Notes: a model not told the origin generated them from the letters alone. 64,000 nucleotides of DNA from Impatiens glandulifera (GCF_907164915.1 NC_061862.1:85112846-85176845), one strand, 5' to 3'; shown: positions 9,852 to 24,510, counted from the first letter of the stretch. Made by a program: numbers and translations.

Positions 9852-11540
9852 GGTCCACTTTGAATTTTAAAGTGACTCCAAAAATATCCTCATTTTAGTT
9901 TATATTGTTAGGACATGTTCTTTTAATAGTTTATGATATTTATGAATATTTTATTTATTAGATTATTTATATTGTAAATTATTTTAATTAAAATTATTTT
10001 TAATAAATATAAATTATTGGTTTTAAGTTTAAAATATAAATAAATGGCTCACATGTTATCGAAAAGTAAGACAAAAACCATTATATATAAGTTGGCCCTA
10101 GGTGTGATGCTTGAATAGTTGAACCCAATATAATATTAGTGTCAATTAAACTAATAAAAGTCAATTTTTTGGTATATTTATTGCTCCAAAAAGTTAAGTT
10201 CTATTATCTTTTAAAGCAATATTAATTAATAAAGTTATAATTTTTTATTTAATTAAAATTCTCAAAATTTAGCTAATATAAATTTTAAAAATAATATTGA
10301 CATTTCTATACAATAATATTGAGACTGATAAAACATATAAATAAAAAATAAAATCAATCACACTTATTTTATACCAAATGTTATGAAACAAATTAATTTT
10401 TATTTAGAAAAATTGTATGATGTGCACATTAATAACCCTAACTTCACTAGAAAAATTGTATGATGTGCGCATTAATAACCCTAACTTCACTTTAAGGCGT
10501 GTTCGTAGTGTAAATTAAATGTATTGTTTGATCTTATACGTAAAAATATTATCATTTGAACTTTCTAGCTCAGTGTCTTTATGAAAATAAATAAATTAAT
10601 TGGTAACGATTCATATTTCTATATAAACCTAATATTTATCATTTATCAATTAAAAAAATATAGTATAACAACTTCAAAGTTATACAATTTTTGTGTAATA
10701 ACTTATGCATTATATAATGATATTATGAACATTTATTAATTAAATACATAATATTGATGAAATTGAGAAATATTGATATTTAATAAGTTAAAATAGTTAA
10801 ACAACTTAAAAGAGAAATTACAATTAACTTTATTGATAGGACACATATTTTCAAAGATTACAAATGATGTTGCCGTTGAAATGATTCAAGTTTTTCAAAT
10901 GCGTAATGACAAGTGATTAAAAATTATAATTGGTTGACACAATGTAAGTGCGTGTTTCGTTTTGAGACGTGGAAACAACTATCTCGTCCCTCCTTTTTTA
11001 AAGAAGATTGTGAGTGTTCCTATTAGCATAGCATAGAAGTGGTAATACTTATTATAATTAAGAGTTGGAGAAAAGACAATTCAAAAAATATAACTTTAAA
11101 TGTGCCCCTTCACTATCTCAACTGCACCGCTTTTGACATTTAGAACAATTTAAGAACAACTGATATGTATGAATCAATGGAGGCCCCCCTCCGTCTGTAC
11201 CGTTCTTCTTTCTCTCCTATCTTGATAGGTCATCTCTCTCACATATAATGACAAATTGATATATAACCCATGAATGAAGACCATTGGGTAAAAGCATTAA
11301 GAGAATCCCATTCTTCTCTATCTTTATCACTTAACTTTCTTTCATTAGTAGTGACTTGTGACATACTCACAACCTAGCATGGTTTGCAAGACTTTCAAAT
11401 GCAAAATTTCATGCTCAACATATCTGTATATATATAAATATTGAATACTTATATAATTAGTCGTGTCATAACTGTATGGTATGGGTAGCAGCTCATTTAT
11501 TTCGAGTAGTGAGATGTTTATTCAAATTTATTTATTTTTT
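9848..11540. other. AT-rich intergenic DNA, no gene seen
   Basis: No reading frame with recognisable domains on either strand. The only structured item is a 43-bp perfect-but-one tandem duplication at 10406-10491, listed separately. The stretch around 10900-11400 is less AT-biased than its surroundings but gives no protein match I can recognise. Confidence 0.6.
10406..10491. repeat. Tandem duplication of 43 bp
   Basis: Two adjacent copies beginning AGAAAAATTGTATGATG (10406 and 10449) differ by a single A/G (GTGCACATT versus GTGCGCATT). The near-identity means a recent local slip. Confidence 0.9.
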
Positions 11541-11544
11541 AAAT

Positions 11545-11760
11545 TATAGCTTAGTAGTTTAGTATAAAAATTTAGAGTTTTCATTTGATTATTGTTTCAA
11601 ATCTCATCAAAATCATTATTTTTTATCAAAATTTTAAACTATACCTAGGGCAATAAAAAATATAGACAATTTTTTTCTTCCGTGGATGGGGCAGCCCAAA
11701 ACTCAGGACCTGCCTAGGTATGATGTTAGACTCTTAGCCTACTCTACACAATAGATATAT
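11545..11760 (+). mobile_element. Possible tRNA-derived SINE fragment
   Basis: TAGCTTAGTAGT at about 11549 resembles a pol III A box (TRGCNNAGYNGG) and GTTTCAAATCTC, about 50 bp further on, resembles a B box. Both have mismatches and the 3' limit is not defined. Confidence 0.3.
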
Positions 11761-11964
11761 TGATAGAAAGAAAAGAAGAAAAAAAATAGACAAAAGTTAG
11801 ACATAGTAAAAAACAAGCAAAACATTGATGACAAACTATAAATGAAAACATTATGACCATATAAACTATTTATTTAGATATTACAAACACATCATTAAAT
11901 ACATTAAAAACTTGTAAATAAATAAAGGTCCAAATAATAAATTGAGACTTCATATTATGAGTTA

Positions 11965-12180
11965 ATTGCAATTTGGGACTTCTTCTTTTGAACTTCACAG
12001 TTAAAGGCTTTTTATTGAAAGTCAATTATAGATCTCTTCTTTTGAACCTCAAAATTTGAGACTTTTTATTGAAAGTTAATTGCAAATTGGGACCTTTTCT
12101 TTCGAACATCACAATTTAGGGCTCTTTATTGGGCCAATTGCAATTTGGGACCACTTCTTTTGGCTCATAATTTCGAGCTC
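11965..12180. repeat. Minisatellite of about 55 bp, roughly four units
   Basis: The phrase AATTGCAATTTGGGAC recurs with variation near 11968, 12023, 12078 and 12134. It is followed each time by CTTCTTTTGAAC-like and TTTTTATTG-like segments. The frame at 12080-12265 merely crosses these repeats and is not called. Confidence 0.6.
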
Positions 12181-13084
12181 CGCATTGTCAGATTTGTATA
12201 AAATAAAATTTTGTCCTAACAGACGTGAACGTTCAGAAAAAAATATATTACGAGGCATTTTATAATTAAAATTTTAATATATCATCAAATAATAATCCAT
12301 GCTTTATTTAAATAAGAGGTAACTCTGATACCACAATGAATCTTATTACCTCAAACCAATAACTTAAAATAATTCATCATGTTTATCACATCTTTCATCA
12401 ATTATATTTTAAATAAATATTTTTATTAAATATTAATATTTATGAAGTCTCATAAGTTAATAATTTAATTTTTCATCATTTAAATTTAAATAATTCAAAT
12501 AAAAAAAATAAGGACATATAATATAATGTAAATCAATAGTAATAATTATAAGATTTCAGAATATATATATATATATATATATATCTGCATATTATGTATC
12601 TTGTGATGTAGAGATTGGTAGGTCAACAATAGACTACAGAAATTAATGTATTTATGAATTTGAGTCATCTCACAATTTACAAAATAAATAAAAAAAATTA
12701 TACCGACATTACAAAAAAAAACCGAAGGGGCCAACTTTATTATTATGAATTAGTGAGAGCAAAAAAGCGTCCCGACCTCCCCAATTACTGCCACGTGTAA
12801 TTTGACAACTGCATTCACACACTTGGTCCCTTCTTTTTCCTTTTACTGCTATAGTCTATCTACCTATATTTTTTTTACAAATTTGGCAATAATTTTAATT
12901 AGCCTACCACTTTTTAAACGGTTTCATTTTTAAAATTTTTATTTTCCAAAAATAAATAAATATATTTTTGATTAGTGAGTTATTAGTATAATAATCTAGT
13001 TCTTTTCAAATAAATTCATACTTTTTTTTTATTTGTTTACATTTTTCTATTTCACCTTTAATCCAATATCAAAATTTTAATGAT
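12181..13084. other. AT-rich intergenic DNA with an (AT)n tract
   Basis: Nothing coding is seen. An (AT)n run of about 24 bp lies at 12561-12584. Confidence 0.6.
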
Positions 13085-14110
13085 GGTTCATTGTATTAAA
13101 AAAACTATCAATAATTGACTTAGATAAAAAAAAAATAGCAAACATATAATAAGACAAACAACAAATTATGCCAGAACAAATATAAAAAAAAAAGAAGGTG
13201 AAACTAGATAACAAATAAATGAACTAATCCATGAGATTTATTTTCAAATATTTCAAGATCCAATTCAATCCAAATAGATCTGAAAATCAAAGGAATTGAT
13301 ACTTACTACATCTCCAATCCATGCATACTAGAAACATCATAACCATATCTAATATACTATCATTACAAATATTAATGAAGTTATATTATAATATTAAGAT
13401 ATCTTTTTATTCATTATCTTAACAAAGATTTGTAGGAAATTCATTAATATATATTTTTTAAAACATGTCCCTCCTTAATAGAAAATGTTAAAACAATATT
13501 TTAGGACTATTATTTAATAAAAAATTACTTTACATTTTATATTTTCTTTAAAGACTTTTTTTTATAAATGCTCTTTAGAATGTATAATCTAAATTTCTCT
13601 ATTACTAGTTAATAAGTCTTAAATAAATTCCTCATTAATTTTAAAAATTAACAATTTAATTAATATATTTTTATTTCTTTCTTTCATTGTATTAAAACAA
13701 CACTCAATAATTGGCATGATAAAAAAAATAACAAACATATAACAAGACAAACAACTTCTTCAACAACAAATCATGCCAAAATAATAATAATAATAATAAA
13801 AGTGAAATTAAATAATAAATGAATAAACTAATGAGATTTGCTTTCAAATATTCAAGATCCAATTCAATTCAAATAGATCTAAAAATAAAAGGAATGGATA
13901 CTTACAACATCTCCACTCTCCATGCATACTAGAAACTTCAAAACCATATCTAATATAATATCATTATATCTTAGATATATTATAATATTGAAGGTATCTT
14001 TTTAATCGTTATCTTACTAAATGATTTGAAAAGGATTTATGAATTTATCTTACTAAAGATTTGAAAAAAATTTCATTCATATATTCTCTTAGATCATGTC
14101 ATTTCTTAGA
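13085..14110. repeat. Direct duplication, two diverged copies about 600 bp apart
   Basis: The copy at about 13085-13475 recurs at about 13685-14110. Shared landmarks are TCAAGATCCAATTCAA (about 13253 and 13852), ATCCATGCATACTAGAAAC versus CTCCATGCATACTAGAAAC, and ACCATATCTAATAT. Small indels such as an (AAT)n stretch near 13783 distinguish them. The spacer at 13490-13680 is itself a distant relative of the repeat at 15.2-15.4 kb. No protein is recognised. Confidence 0.75.
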
Positions 14111-15159
14111 GATAGGTTGATGAAATGATTATTTGTATAAATCCTGAATTTAAAAAAAAAAAATATTTGATGGAACTAATATATACAGGAATAAAAATTA
14201 AAAAAACTTTATTTTTTGGCTGGTTCCATTGAACAAAATTTTTTTTTAAACCCAGGATTTAATATATATATATATTTTTTAAAAAATACAAGTTTTTTTA
14301 TAATATATATTATAATTAATAATATTTTTTAAATGAAATAATTTAATTTATATTAAATTAAATTTGAAAATATATTAAAATAAATATTAAAAATTATATA
14401 TATTAATATTAACTTTCATTAATAAAGAAATATAAATTTAAATAAATACTAATTTTATAAACTACTATTAAAATTTAACATACGTTAAATTAGATAATAT
14501 AGTATGTTATAATTTTATTTATATTGTAAATTTATTTTTATTTAATATAATTTTTGAATAAAATAATTTTTTAATTTAATTTATATTAAAATAAATTTTA
14601 TAATGTAATAAAATAAATTATATATAAATATATATTAATAATAATATTTTTTTATTAATATAAAATAAAATATATAATTAAATGATTATTTTAATATTTT
14701 AATTGATTAAACAGTTGAAATTGGAATTGTGTTTTGAGATAAAAATTTTGTTTTATCACACTAATTAAAAATTAAATAAGATATATATTTAATTTAGATG
14801 TAATATATTTATAATTTAATAAAAAAAAATTTTAAATATATTTAATTTTATTTTCTAGTATAATTATTTATTTATTTGAACTATTTAAAATTTAAATTGT
14901 ATATAGATAATATAATTGGTTATAGTTTTATTTATATTGTGAATTTATTTTTATTTAATATAATTAATATAATTGTTTAAAATGAATTAATTTTTTTATT
15001 TATTTATATGAAAATAAATTGTATAATATAATAAAATAAATATTAGATATATATATATATATATTAATATAAAATATAATATTTAAGTATAGGGTAATTT
15101 TGATAATTTAATTAATAAAAAGATTGATTAGATATATGCTGAAATTATTGAATTTTGAG
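14111..15159. other. AT-rich DNA without recognisable features
   Basis: This stretch is extremely AT-rich with many short A/T runs. AATATAATT and ATTTATATTGT motifs recur loosely, suggesting decayed MITE sequence, but no borders could be set. No coding sequence is seen. Confidence 0.5.
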
Positions 15160-16200
15160 ATAAAAACTATGTTTTCTCCTAATAACTAAACATCAAACAA
15201 ATCTTAATAAAAAAACATTAAAACAATATTTTATTAATATTTCTAATAAAAAATACTTTACTTTTTATATTTTCATTGAAGTTTTTTTAATTATGTTTAA
15301 TTAGTATAATACAGTGCTCAATTTAATTTTCTCTATTACTATTTAATACGTTTTAAATTAATTCTTCAGTAATTTTAAAAATTAACACTTTAGTTAATAT
15401 ATATTTATTTTATTATTTTATATTTTTTTTACTATTTTGTTTTTCAATTTTAATTATTTTCAATTTTCTTTTATTGTATTTTTATTTAATATAAATAAAT
15501 AATATTTTTAGAATAAAATATATTTTTTTATTTTATTAATATATTATTTAAATAATTGATTGTTTTGATAAAAAAAAATTGATTAATGTTAGAGACCAAT
15601 AAAAAATATTAATTATTTAAATAATTCAATCCAACCTTGAAGAGTTGTGTTTATTTAGAGTTAATTATGATTAAAATAGATAAAAACTATATTTTATCCT
15701 AATAACTAAACATCAAACAAATCTTAATAAAAAAACATTAAAACAATATTTTATTAATCTTTCTAATAAAAAATACTTTACTTTTTATATTTTCTTTGAA
15801 GTTTTTTTTAATTATGTTTAATTAGCATAATGCAGTGCTCAATTTAATTTTCTCTATTACTATTTAATACGTTTTAAATTAATTCTTCAGTAATTTTAAA
15901 AATTAACACTTTAGTTAATATATATTTATTTTATTTTCTTATATTTTTTTTTACTATTTTGTTTTTCAATTTTAATTATTTTCAATTTTCTTTTATTGTA
16001 TTTTTATTTAATATAAATAAATAATATTTTTAGAATAAAATATATTTTTTATTTTATTAATATATTATTTAAATAATTGATTGTTTTGATAAAAAAAATT
16101 GATTAATGTTAGAGACCAATAAAAAATATTAATTATTTAAATAATTCAATCCAACCTTGAGGAGTTGTGTTTATTTAGAGTTAATTATGATTTATTTAGA
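15160..16200. repeat. Tandem duplication with a 520-bp period
   Basis: Two adjacent, nearly identical copies, about 15160-15675 and 15680-16195. AATAACTAAACATCAAACAA occurs at 15181 and 15701, and CCAACCTTGA at 15631 and 16151; both are offset by exactly 520. Differences are single bases (for example GAAGAGTTG versus GAGGAGTTG) and short homopolymer changes. The unit is non-coding and AT-rich. A shorter, more diverged relative lies at 13490-13680. Confidence 0.9.
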
Positions 16201-16400
16201 GTTAATGAATGGGATAATGTCACGTGGTAATGATTATATTTTTTTAAATAAAATATTTTTGAATGTTGATCTCAAATAATCTCGAAAATGTTAATATTTA
16301 AATTAATGTCTTAATTTATTATATGTTGTAGTGGATTCATTCCCTTTTCAGCACTACAATTATCAAATTAATCAATTAGAATATCAATCAACTTAATAAA

Positions 16401-16438
<38 letters not shown>

Positions 16439-17265
16439 CTTTTATTTTAATATAAAATATAATATAACTACAGTAACAATAATATTTATTGGTTGAAAAC
16501 AATTTAAATAAAAATTGAATTAACGAATTTATTCTAGTACAATACAATTTCAATTCTGTTTTTATTAATATATTTTTTAACCTACCTTTGCGGATTTGAG
16601 CTACTGAGTAACCATTTAAATACTACAAATTGTTCTATTCTTATACTCACTAAATTCGAATTAAAAGATATTTGATTTTGAAATTTTAAATATTAAGTTC
16701 GGTTATAAAATATATTTAAATGACTGAAGTCAATAAGCACTAAAAAAAATATATTAACCAAAGTTATGATGTCCAATTATTTTTAATAGATATATCAATT
16801 TTTTTTCTATTTTTAATAATAAAAAACATTAAATTAATGTTTTTAAGTTAATTTTGTTTAATTAAAATTAATTTAGATTAGATGTATTGGGTCGGATTTT
16901 TAGAAAAAAAAACATATAAAGTTAATTCAACTAGGAAAATATCCGTACCATGAACACGGATGAGGATAAAAATAAAATAAATTAAAAAAATTATAATAAT
17001 ATTTATTCAATATTTATAATTATTAAAATAAAAAATATAACGCTCTCATTCCACATTTTATTCATTTCTATAAAACAACTTATTTTCTCACATGTTTCAT
17101 CACATTTTTTCTGAATAAATCTCTCATTTCGTGACTTTACACATTAACTTTGTCAATCAAATATTTGATTCATATTTTTTAATAATTAGAATCGTGATCT
17201 CACACTTTGGTCAATTAAATATTTGATTCATATTTCTTTAACCACTTTCAAATGATACCGGTCTA
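16201..17265. other. AT-rich intergenic DNA with an (AT)n tract
   Basis: No gene is seen. An (AT)n microsatellite occupies 16404-16435. The minus-strand frame across it (16368-16553) encodes only a YIYIY run and is rejected. Confidence 0.6.
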
Positions 17266-17289
17266 TTATCCATCGACAAACCACATCTC

Positions 17290-17518
17290 AATCATATTTG
17301 GTTAAAGGTTGTACTTGTTTTGTTAGGTTGTAAGTTTGAAACCTACAAATAACATTTTTAAATTTATTTTTAACCGTTTTAAGTTTATAGACGGGTCAAC
17401 CCATAATTCGACTCAAGTATCCATTTACTCTCACATAAATATCCAAATTAACCACAACTCTCGACCCGACAATCCGGACACTTTAAAAATTAAGCATCAT
17501 TATATATATATATATTAG
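17290..17518 (+). mobile_element. tRNA-derived SINE, copy 1 (degraded head)
   Basis: This copy shares its whole length with copy 2: GTTAGGTTGTAAGTTTGAAA, TTTAACCGTTTTAAGTTTAT, ATCCATTTACTCTCACATAA, and a tail of TTAAGCATC plus (AT)n. The B box is GTTTGAAACC at 17334-17343. The A-box region is eroded compared with copy 2. The (AT)n end may be the original SINE tail. Confidence 0.65.
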
Positions 17519-17593
17519 TTAGTTAAAAATTTGAGCTTTTATTGTTAAAATGTCTCGCGTTCATCAAATTTGGTGTTAAATCTTAAATATAAA

Positions 17594-17832
17594 GTGTTGT
17601 TAGCTTAGTTGGTTAAAGAGTTGTACTTATTTTGTTAGGTTGTAAGTTCGAAACCTACAAATAACATTTTAAAATCTATTTTTAACCGTTTTAAGTTTAT
17701 GGGCGGGTCAACCCACAATCCGACCCAAATATCCATTTACTCTCACATAAATATCCAAATTAACCACAACTCTCGACCCGGTAATCCGGACACTTTAAAA
17801 ATTAAGCATCATTATATATATATATATTTAAT
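17594..17832 (+). mobile_element. tRNA-derived SINE, copy 2, with clear pol III A and B boxes
   Basis: The A box TAGCTTAGTTGG (17601-17612) matches the consensus TRGCNNAGYNGG exactly. The B box GTTCGAAACC (17646-17655) follows 34 bp downstream, the spacing of a tRNA-like promoter. The body contains GGGCGGGTCAACCC and CTCTCGACCCGG and ends in TTAAGCATC followed by (AT)n. Copy 1 lies about 60 bp upstream in the same orientation, and a partial inverted copy lies at 18140-18240. Confidence 0.75.
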
Positions 17833-17896
17833 AGTCACATATTTAGTTGGACTTAAGATCTTAATAAAATACATCGATATAGTCAAATTTAAATTA

Positions 17897-17937
<41 letters not shown>

Positions 17938-18139
17938 CGAGAAATGATAAGGAAATACTTAGAGAAAAACGAAGTCGTCTGATTGACTAAATATATATAA
18001 ATATAATAAGAAAAATAATAGGGAGAGAACAAAAAAAATAACGTGGCGCAATTTGATTGGCTGAAAAAATAAAATAATTTATTTATCTTCTCTCTTTTCT
18101 CACACTTTTTTTAACCATCATATCGTCCTCTTTCATTTC
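17833..18139. other. Short AT-rich spacer with (AT)n
   Basis: The tract contains (AT)n at 17900-17933 and otherwise nothing recognisable. Confidence 0.6.
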
Positions 18140-18240
18140 TTGTGAAAAGTTGTGGTTAATTTGAATATATATATGAGAGAGTAAATGTATATTTGAGTCG
18201 GGTTTTGGATTATCCGTCTCTGCCTATAAGTTTAAAACTT
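18140..18240 (-). mobile_element. Partial inverted copy of the same SINE
   Basis: Read on the minus strand it gives GGATAATCCAAAACCCGACTC, then a TTACTCTC block, then AAATTAACCACAAC, matching the body of the SINEs at 17.3-17.8 kb in reverse order. The tRNA-like head is absent. Confidence 0.55.
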
Positions 18241-18449
18241 AAACTAAACAAAAATATGATTGACTTAAATTTCAAATTTGCAATATCACAATATAATTAC
18301 AACAGTTAAACTAGACTAATAACATTTTATATTTTAAATTGATTTTAAATTTGATGAATGTATGAGATTTCTAACAATATAACTTCAGCATTTTAAATAA
18401 CTAAACTAATAATATTTTAATTTCGTTTATATAATTTAACTTATATATA

Positions 18450-18513
<64 letters not shown>

Positions 18514-20820
18514 GTTATTCATATAAATTATATATATTCATACAAAAAAAAATTATAAAAAAATAAACAATCTTAAGTGATATACTGGTTAAATGTTCAT
18601 TATACATATTAAAGATCGAAGGATAAAAATTTGTAATAATTATAAAGAGAGAATAAAGAATATGTTGCTTGACGGAATTGAGTTGTTAAGTGGGTGAGAA
18701 TAAAATTATTGTTTGACAGAAATTAGTTGATAAAAGTCAGTAGATGGTTGGGTAATAAAGAATATGTTAGTTAACGGAAATTAGTATTTGATTTTAACAG
18801 TAAAAATGTAATAATTTTTCTAATTTAAAACCGAAAAACTGTGTTATTTTTTTAAAACAAAAGTTCTTTTATTAAAATGGCACAACAAATAAACTAAGTC
18901 ATAATGCTGCATGCTAATTATTATATATGTTGGGCCCATTGCTAACCGGACAACCTTCAAATTGGCCCATCAAACACTGCTATATTTATTTATTTCATAA
19001 TTTCCAAACAATGCACAGTGTATATTGTTAGATTTATATGTTTGGTTTTTGTTAAATATATTTCAAATTCGATAGCATAGGCCATAGAGTTACTAAGGCT
19101 AAATACTAGAGGACCATGATATAATTTAAAAATGTCAATGTATTTATTGATAAAACAAATATATAATACTTTTCCATCTTATCTTGTTTCTCCATTTTAT
19201 TGTATTTATTTGATTCCATTGATTGGCAATGCCAATGAATTGTGGTTTGATTAGATCCACAAGCATTAAAATGATTTTAAAAAACAAAGATCTAGAGAGA
19301 ATAAAAGAGAGAACTAGGGAGCTTGTGGCTTAGGAGGAAATTCATTTCCTTTTCTATATTTCTAATGTAAAATGACTTTATTATCTAAAAAACCCTCAAA
19401 TGAACTATCTATGTTGTGTATGTTTTTTATTTGATTGATAGAAATGAGATTTGAATTGTGGCTTGGTTTGATCCACAAGCATTGTATCCTAGTTTTAACA
19501 TAAAAACCAAAAGTTATAAAATAAGTATAGATGCTTAAAAGACCAAATGTTACAAATGTTACTGTCATATTAATTTTTAAAATTCAACAAAGAAATATTT
19601 ATTGCATATTTAGTTGCTTGTCTCATAATTATAATATTTTCTTAATGAAAAGTAAATTTAGATTTTAACCATGTGAAAACCAATAATGATGTATGTGCTT
19701 ATTTGATTTTTTTTTTTTTAGAAAAAGAAAATATTGTTAAACTTATACATTGATAGTCAAACATTTTTAAAATACTAAACAAAAATATATAATACCTCAT
19801 AAATATCATAAAAAACAATAAATTAATTTTAGTAAAAATAAATAAAAGAAACTAAAATTTATTATAATTATAATAGATTAAACATTTTCACAAATAACTC
19901 TGTAAATCTATAAGTATTAATTTTTTTTGTTAATTATCTTTTCTTAAGCATGATATAATAAATTTCTTTGTTAGAGATACTATAATAAGGGTTGCTCTTA
20001 TGATGAAGTCTATTTTTATTATTATTATGAAATTCATAAATAGAAATAGATGAGTAGATACTATAATAATTTTTTCAAATTATTTGTAATTTTGTAAAAT
20101 CTAATATTAAATAATCATTTTTTATGATTACACATTAATTATAAATAATTAAACTTATTTTATATATAAATATAAACTCATTTTTATCTAAAGATAAACT
20201 TTTATTGTATTTTATTTTAATTATATAATATACTTTATTTACATAAAAAATAAAAATAAGTAAGAATTAAATTGATTTACGTCTTCAACAATGTGATTAA
20301 GAAGAAAAAAAATGTTAAAAGAAGTGTATAAATGTATAAATGAGAAAAAATAAACTATATATAAACTTATTTATTTTATATATAAATGTGTAAAAATGCA
20401 TAAATAAAAAGATAAACTATAAACAAATGTAACTTAAATGAAAATTTATTTATTTATGATTTGTCTTTATTATAAAATATAATAGATTTTATTTATCATA
20501 ACACACACAAAAAGGTAATAATAATTAAATTTCTAATTTTATTAAAGTTTATTCGTAATTTAAATACATTAAATATAAAATTTGAATTTTTTTATTGAAA
20601 TTATTTTGTTTATATATTTGTATTTATTTTTTATTTAAAATAAATAATATTAAAAAAAATTCATATAATTATATTTTTTATGATAAATATAATATTTTAA
20701 CAATTGCAATGTAGACTAGTGCAAAATACTAACTACATTCTAGTTATTTATAATTATTTTTATATTGACCTATAAGTTTCCATACGTTTTTATACTAATC
20801 AAAATGCATTATATAATAAT

Positions 20821-20826
<6 letters not shown>
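18241..20826. other. AT-rich intergenic DNA, no gene seen
   Basis: An imperfect (AT)n tract fills 18440-18511. A diverged pair sharing GAATTGTGG, TTTGAT and GATCCACAAGCATT occurs at about 19235-19268 and 19452-19485, a weak local duplication. No protein domain was recognised; the frame at 19362-19568 minus has no family features. Confidence 0.55.

Positions 20827-20890
<64 letters not shown>
20827..20890. repeat. (AT)n microsatellite
   Basis: About 64 bp of uninterrupted AT dinucleotides. Confidence 0.95.
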
Positions 20891-22163
<1,273 letters not shown>

Positions 22164-22690
22164 ATTGTAAACCTCCAACGTTGTAATGGTTATGTGTAAG
22201 GATGTCTTAAAAAAATGTAAGAGATTAATTAAAAATTACTATTTTTTAATTAATTTTAATCAAATTTTAGGCAATCATTATTTTTAAACTTTTATTTAAT
22301 AATTAAAATCTTATATAATACTCTCCTTTCGAATCTCATAAAAAGAGATAAGTAACCGAAATGATATATTTAATTAAAAAAATTATTTTTAAAAATTAGT
22401 ATTGAATGATTGACATTTTTAGAAAGTTAATCAAAATATTTAAGAAGGGAAGACATTTTCTTTTAAGTCTTATTTTTTTTTTTGTTTTAGTATAACGATT
22501 AATACTATTTCATTAAAAATCTCAATAGTAGGAGGGTCAAGAATCATAGCTTGACAAACTCTAACTATAATTAAAGGATGACAATCAATAAATCATAAAA
22601 TATCTAATTAGTAACATTAACATAACCATACAACAAAGGTTATAAATTAAAACATTACAATCAAGTTCCTAATTATCCTAATAAGTTTGT
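22164..22690. other. AT-rich intergenic DNA, nothing recognised
   Basis: No frame, repeat or promoter that I can support. Confidence 0.5.
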
Positions 22691-23284
22691 TTATTTTCAT
22701 ATAAGTCTACAACGTCATGTGACCTTCTTTCATTTCCCTTCCCTTGCCCCTACCCATTCCCTTTGCGATGAAAGGAGATTGAATTGAATAAGATGATGAA
22801 ACTTGCATATTCTCATTGTGTGATCATTCTTTGAACGAACTCGTGTTAATCTGATAGAAAATATTCTTTTTCAAGATTTTAGGATTCTTATCTTTGTTGT
22901 CCTCAGCTTGAGTTTCAAGATTCTTGTCTTTACTTTCTTCAACTTCATCTATAGTATCCTTTGCAACAACTTTGATAATAACTAATTCAGCTTGATTATT
23001 TTGAGTATTCTTCTCTCTAGTTTTCTGTATTACAACTTAACTTGTTTAAGAATCACCTTTCTTCATCTTCTTCATTCTCTGTTTTATTACTATCTTTATT
23101 CTCTTCTTCAACAGAAACCGTCTTAACCTCTTTCCTTCAATTTTATTGCTTTCTTCATTTTTAGAGTCCCCAATGGTTTATGCTTCTTTGCTTCTTTCTC
23201 TTCCTCCACATCTTGTTCTTTGATTTTAGACTCCTTTGTTTCTTTTTCTAATTTTTCTACTTCTTCGCCTTTCGGTATCTTATG
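22691..23284 (-). pseudogene. Decayed downstream part of LINE ORF1, Lys/Glu-rich
   Basis: On the minus strand this continues from the DUF4283 segment as a charged, low-complexity Lys/Glu/Arg sequence broken by many stops. It matches the basic tail usual in such proteins but has no diagnostic motif. The plus strand shows the complementary pyrimidine-rich text (TTCTTC, CTTCTTCATC). Confidence 0.4.
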
Positions 23285-24510
23285 TTATTCTTCTATAGCT
23301 TGAGCACAATTTGTGCTGACATGTTAGAAAGTATTGTAGAATGCACACTTGTCTGGTCTCCACTCATAAATGATTCTCATGATATTAAATTTTCCTTTCC
23401 TATCGATCCCTGTCATATTATTTGGCAATGTGCTACGATGATTCACCTCTATGCTAATTCTAGCAAATGATAGATGTTCTCTTCCTTCTGTTAGGTCCAT
23501 GTATAATGTTTTTTCCAATAATCTTGCAAAATGACTAATGGCTTCTGCTTTATACATGTGTGCAAGGATATTTCAAAGCTTAAACCATATATGTGTTGTC
23601 TCCTTAGGTTTACTTAACAGGTTCAAATCTCCCGATCATCTTTCCCACTTCATGTAGTTGGATCTATTATATGTATGCCCATTTTTCATAATTTTATCTA
23701 GATTCGACCCATTCTTGAATTGAAAAAAATAGAGATAATTGATATTTACAGAGATCTTCTTTAGCCCCTTTTCTTTGTATTGTTTCATTAAAGCTTCTTT
23801 AGTGATTGAGAATGATACTCTATTTTTCCCAATATAATTCCCTACCACCAGATTTTCCCATTCCTTTATGCACTTTTCTTTTACTTCATTAGGCAATTTA
23901 AATTCAAAAAGAGAATTAAGTACCTCCACTTTTGTTTTAACATTCCCCAAGAAGATTTTCCCTTTGTAGGCATGGTCTTTAACTTTCTTTCATGCATTTT
24001 TATTCCATACCTCATTTACTTTCTAGATAGAGTTTCTCTTGATAGTATAAGTCTCCGATTTAGGGGCCTTCATCAGCTCCCTCATTATAGTCACTAATAA
24101 ATTTACTATCTCTTCATATTCTCCCTTTTTTAGAAAATTCTACTCCTAAAAATAATGAATATTGAGTTAAATTGTTATATGCTAGACTTTCTCTTTATTA
24201 ATAACAATCTCTTCTTTTTTAGAATACATCAAGAGCTTGGTGATTTTGTTCTTTAGGCCAAACAGATTGACTCTTTCATTTTGACCAACTTTCTAGGCTC
24301 CTTTCTTCTTTCCTTACTTTCCTGCATTATTTTCTTCGGAAACCTTTTTCTCCTACTTTTTTGCATTATTTTCTTCAGAATTTTCCATAGCATTTGATTT
24401 TCCTTTGTTTTTGTCCTATTTCCTTGAATGACTTCTTCAACAATCTCCTTGAGACATTCCATAACAAACTCATTGAATTTCTTAGCTTTATTACTTTTCT
24501 TTTCCCCATT
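23285..24510 (-). pseudogene. LINE ORF1-like nucleic-acid-binding protein (DUF4283) with broken zinc knuckle
   Basis: Reading down the minus strand gives a charged N-terminal region (EKKSNKAKKFNEFVMECLKE). Then come KVEVLNSLFEFKLPNEVKEK and WENLVVGNYIGKNRVSFSIT, and a domain ending FQFKNGSNLDKIMKNG. Last is WFKLWNIPAH-like sequence, MYKAEAISHFARLLEKTL, FARISIEV and IIYEWRPDKCAFYNTF. This is the usual order of DUF4283 proteins from plant L1-type LINEs. The zinc knuckle expected after EWRP reads CAFYNTF-stop-HVSTNC, so the second Cys is Tyr and the Gly codon is a stop. Several further stops occur near 24000-24170. The matching ORF2 is absent nearby. Confidence 0.65.

Noticed and set aside
17594..17660. 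A true tRNA gene, because the A and B boxes are good
   Set aside because: No acceptor stem or anticodon arm can be formed, and the sequence continues into a repeated SINE body.
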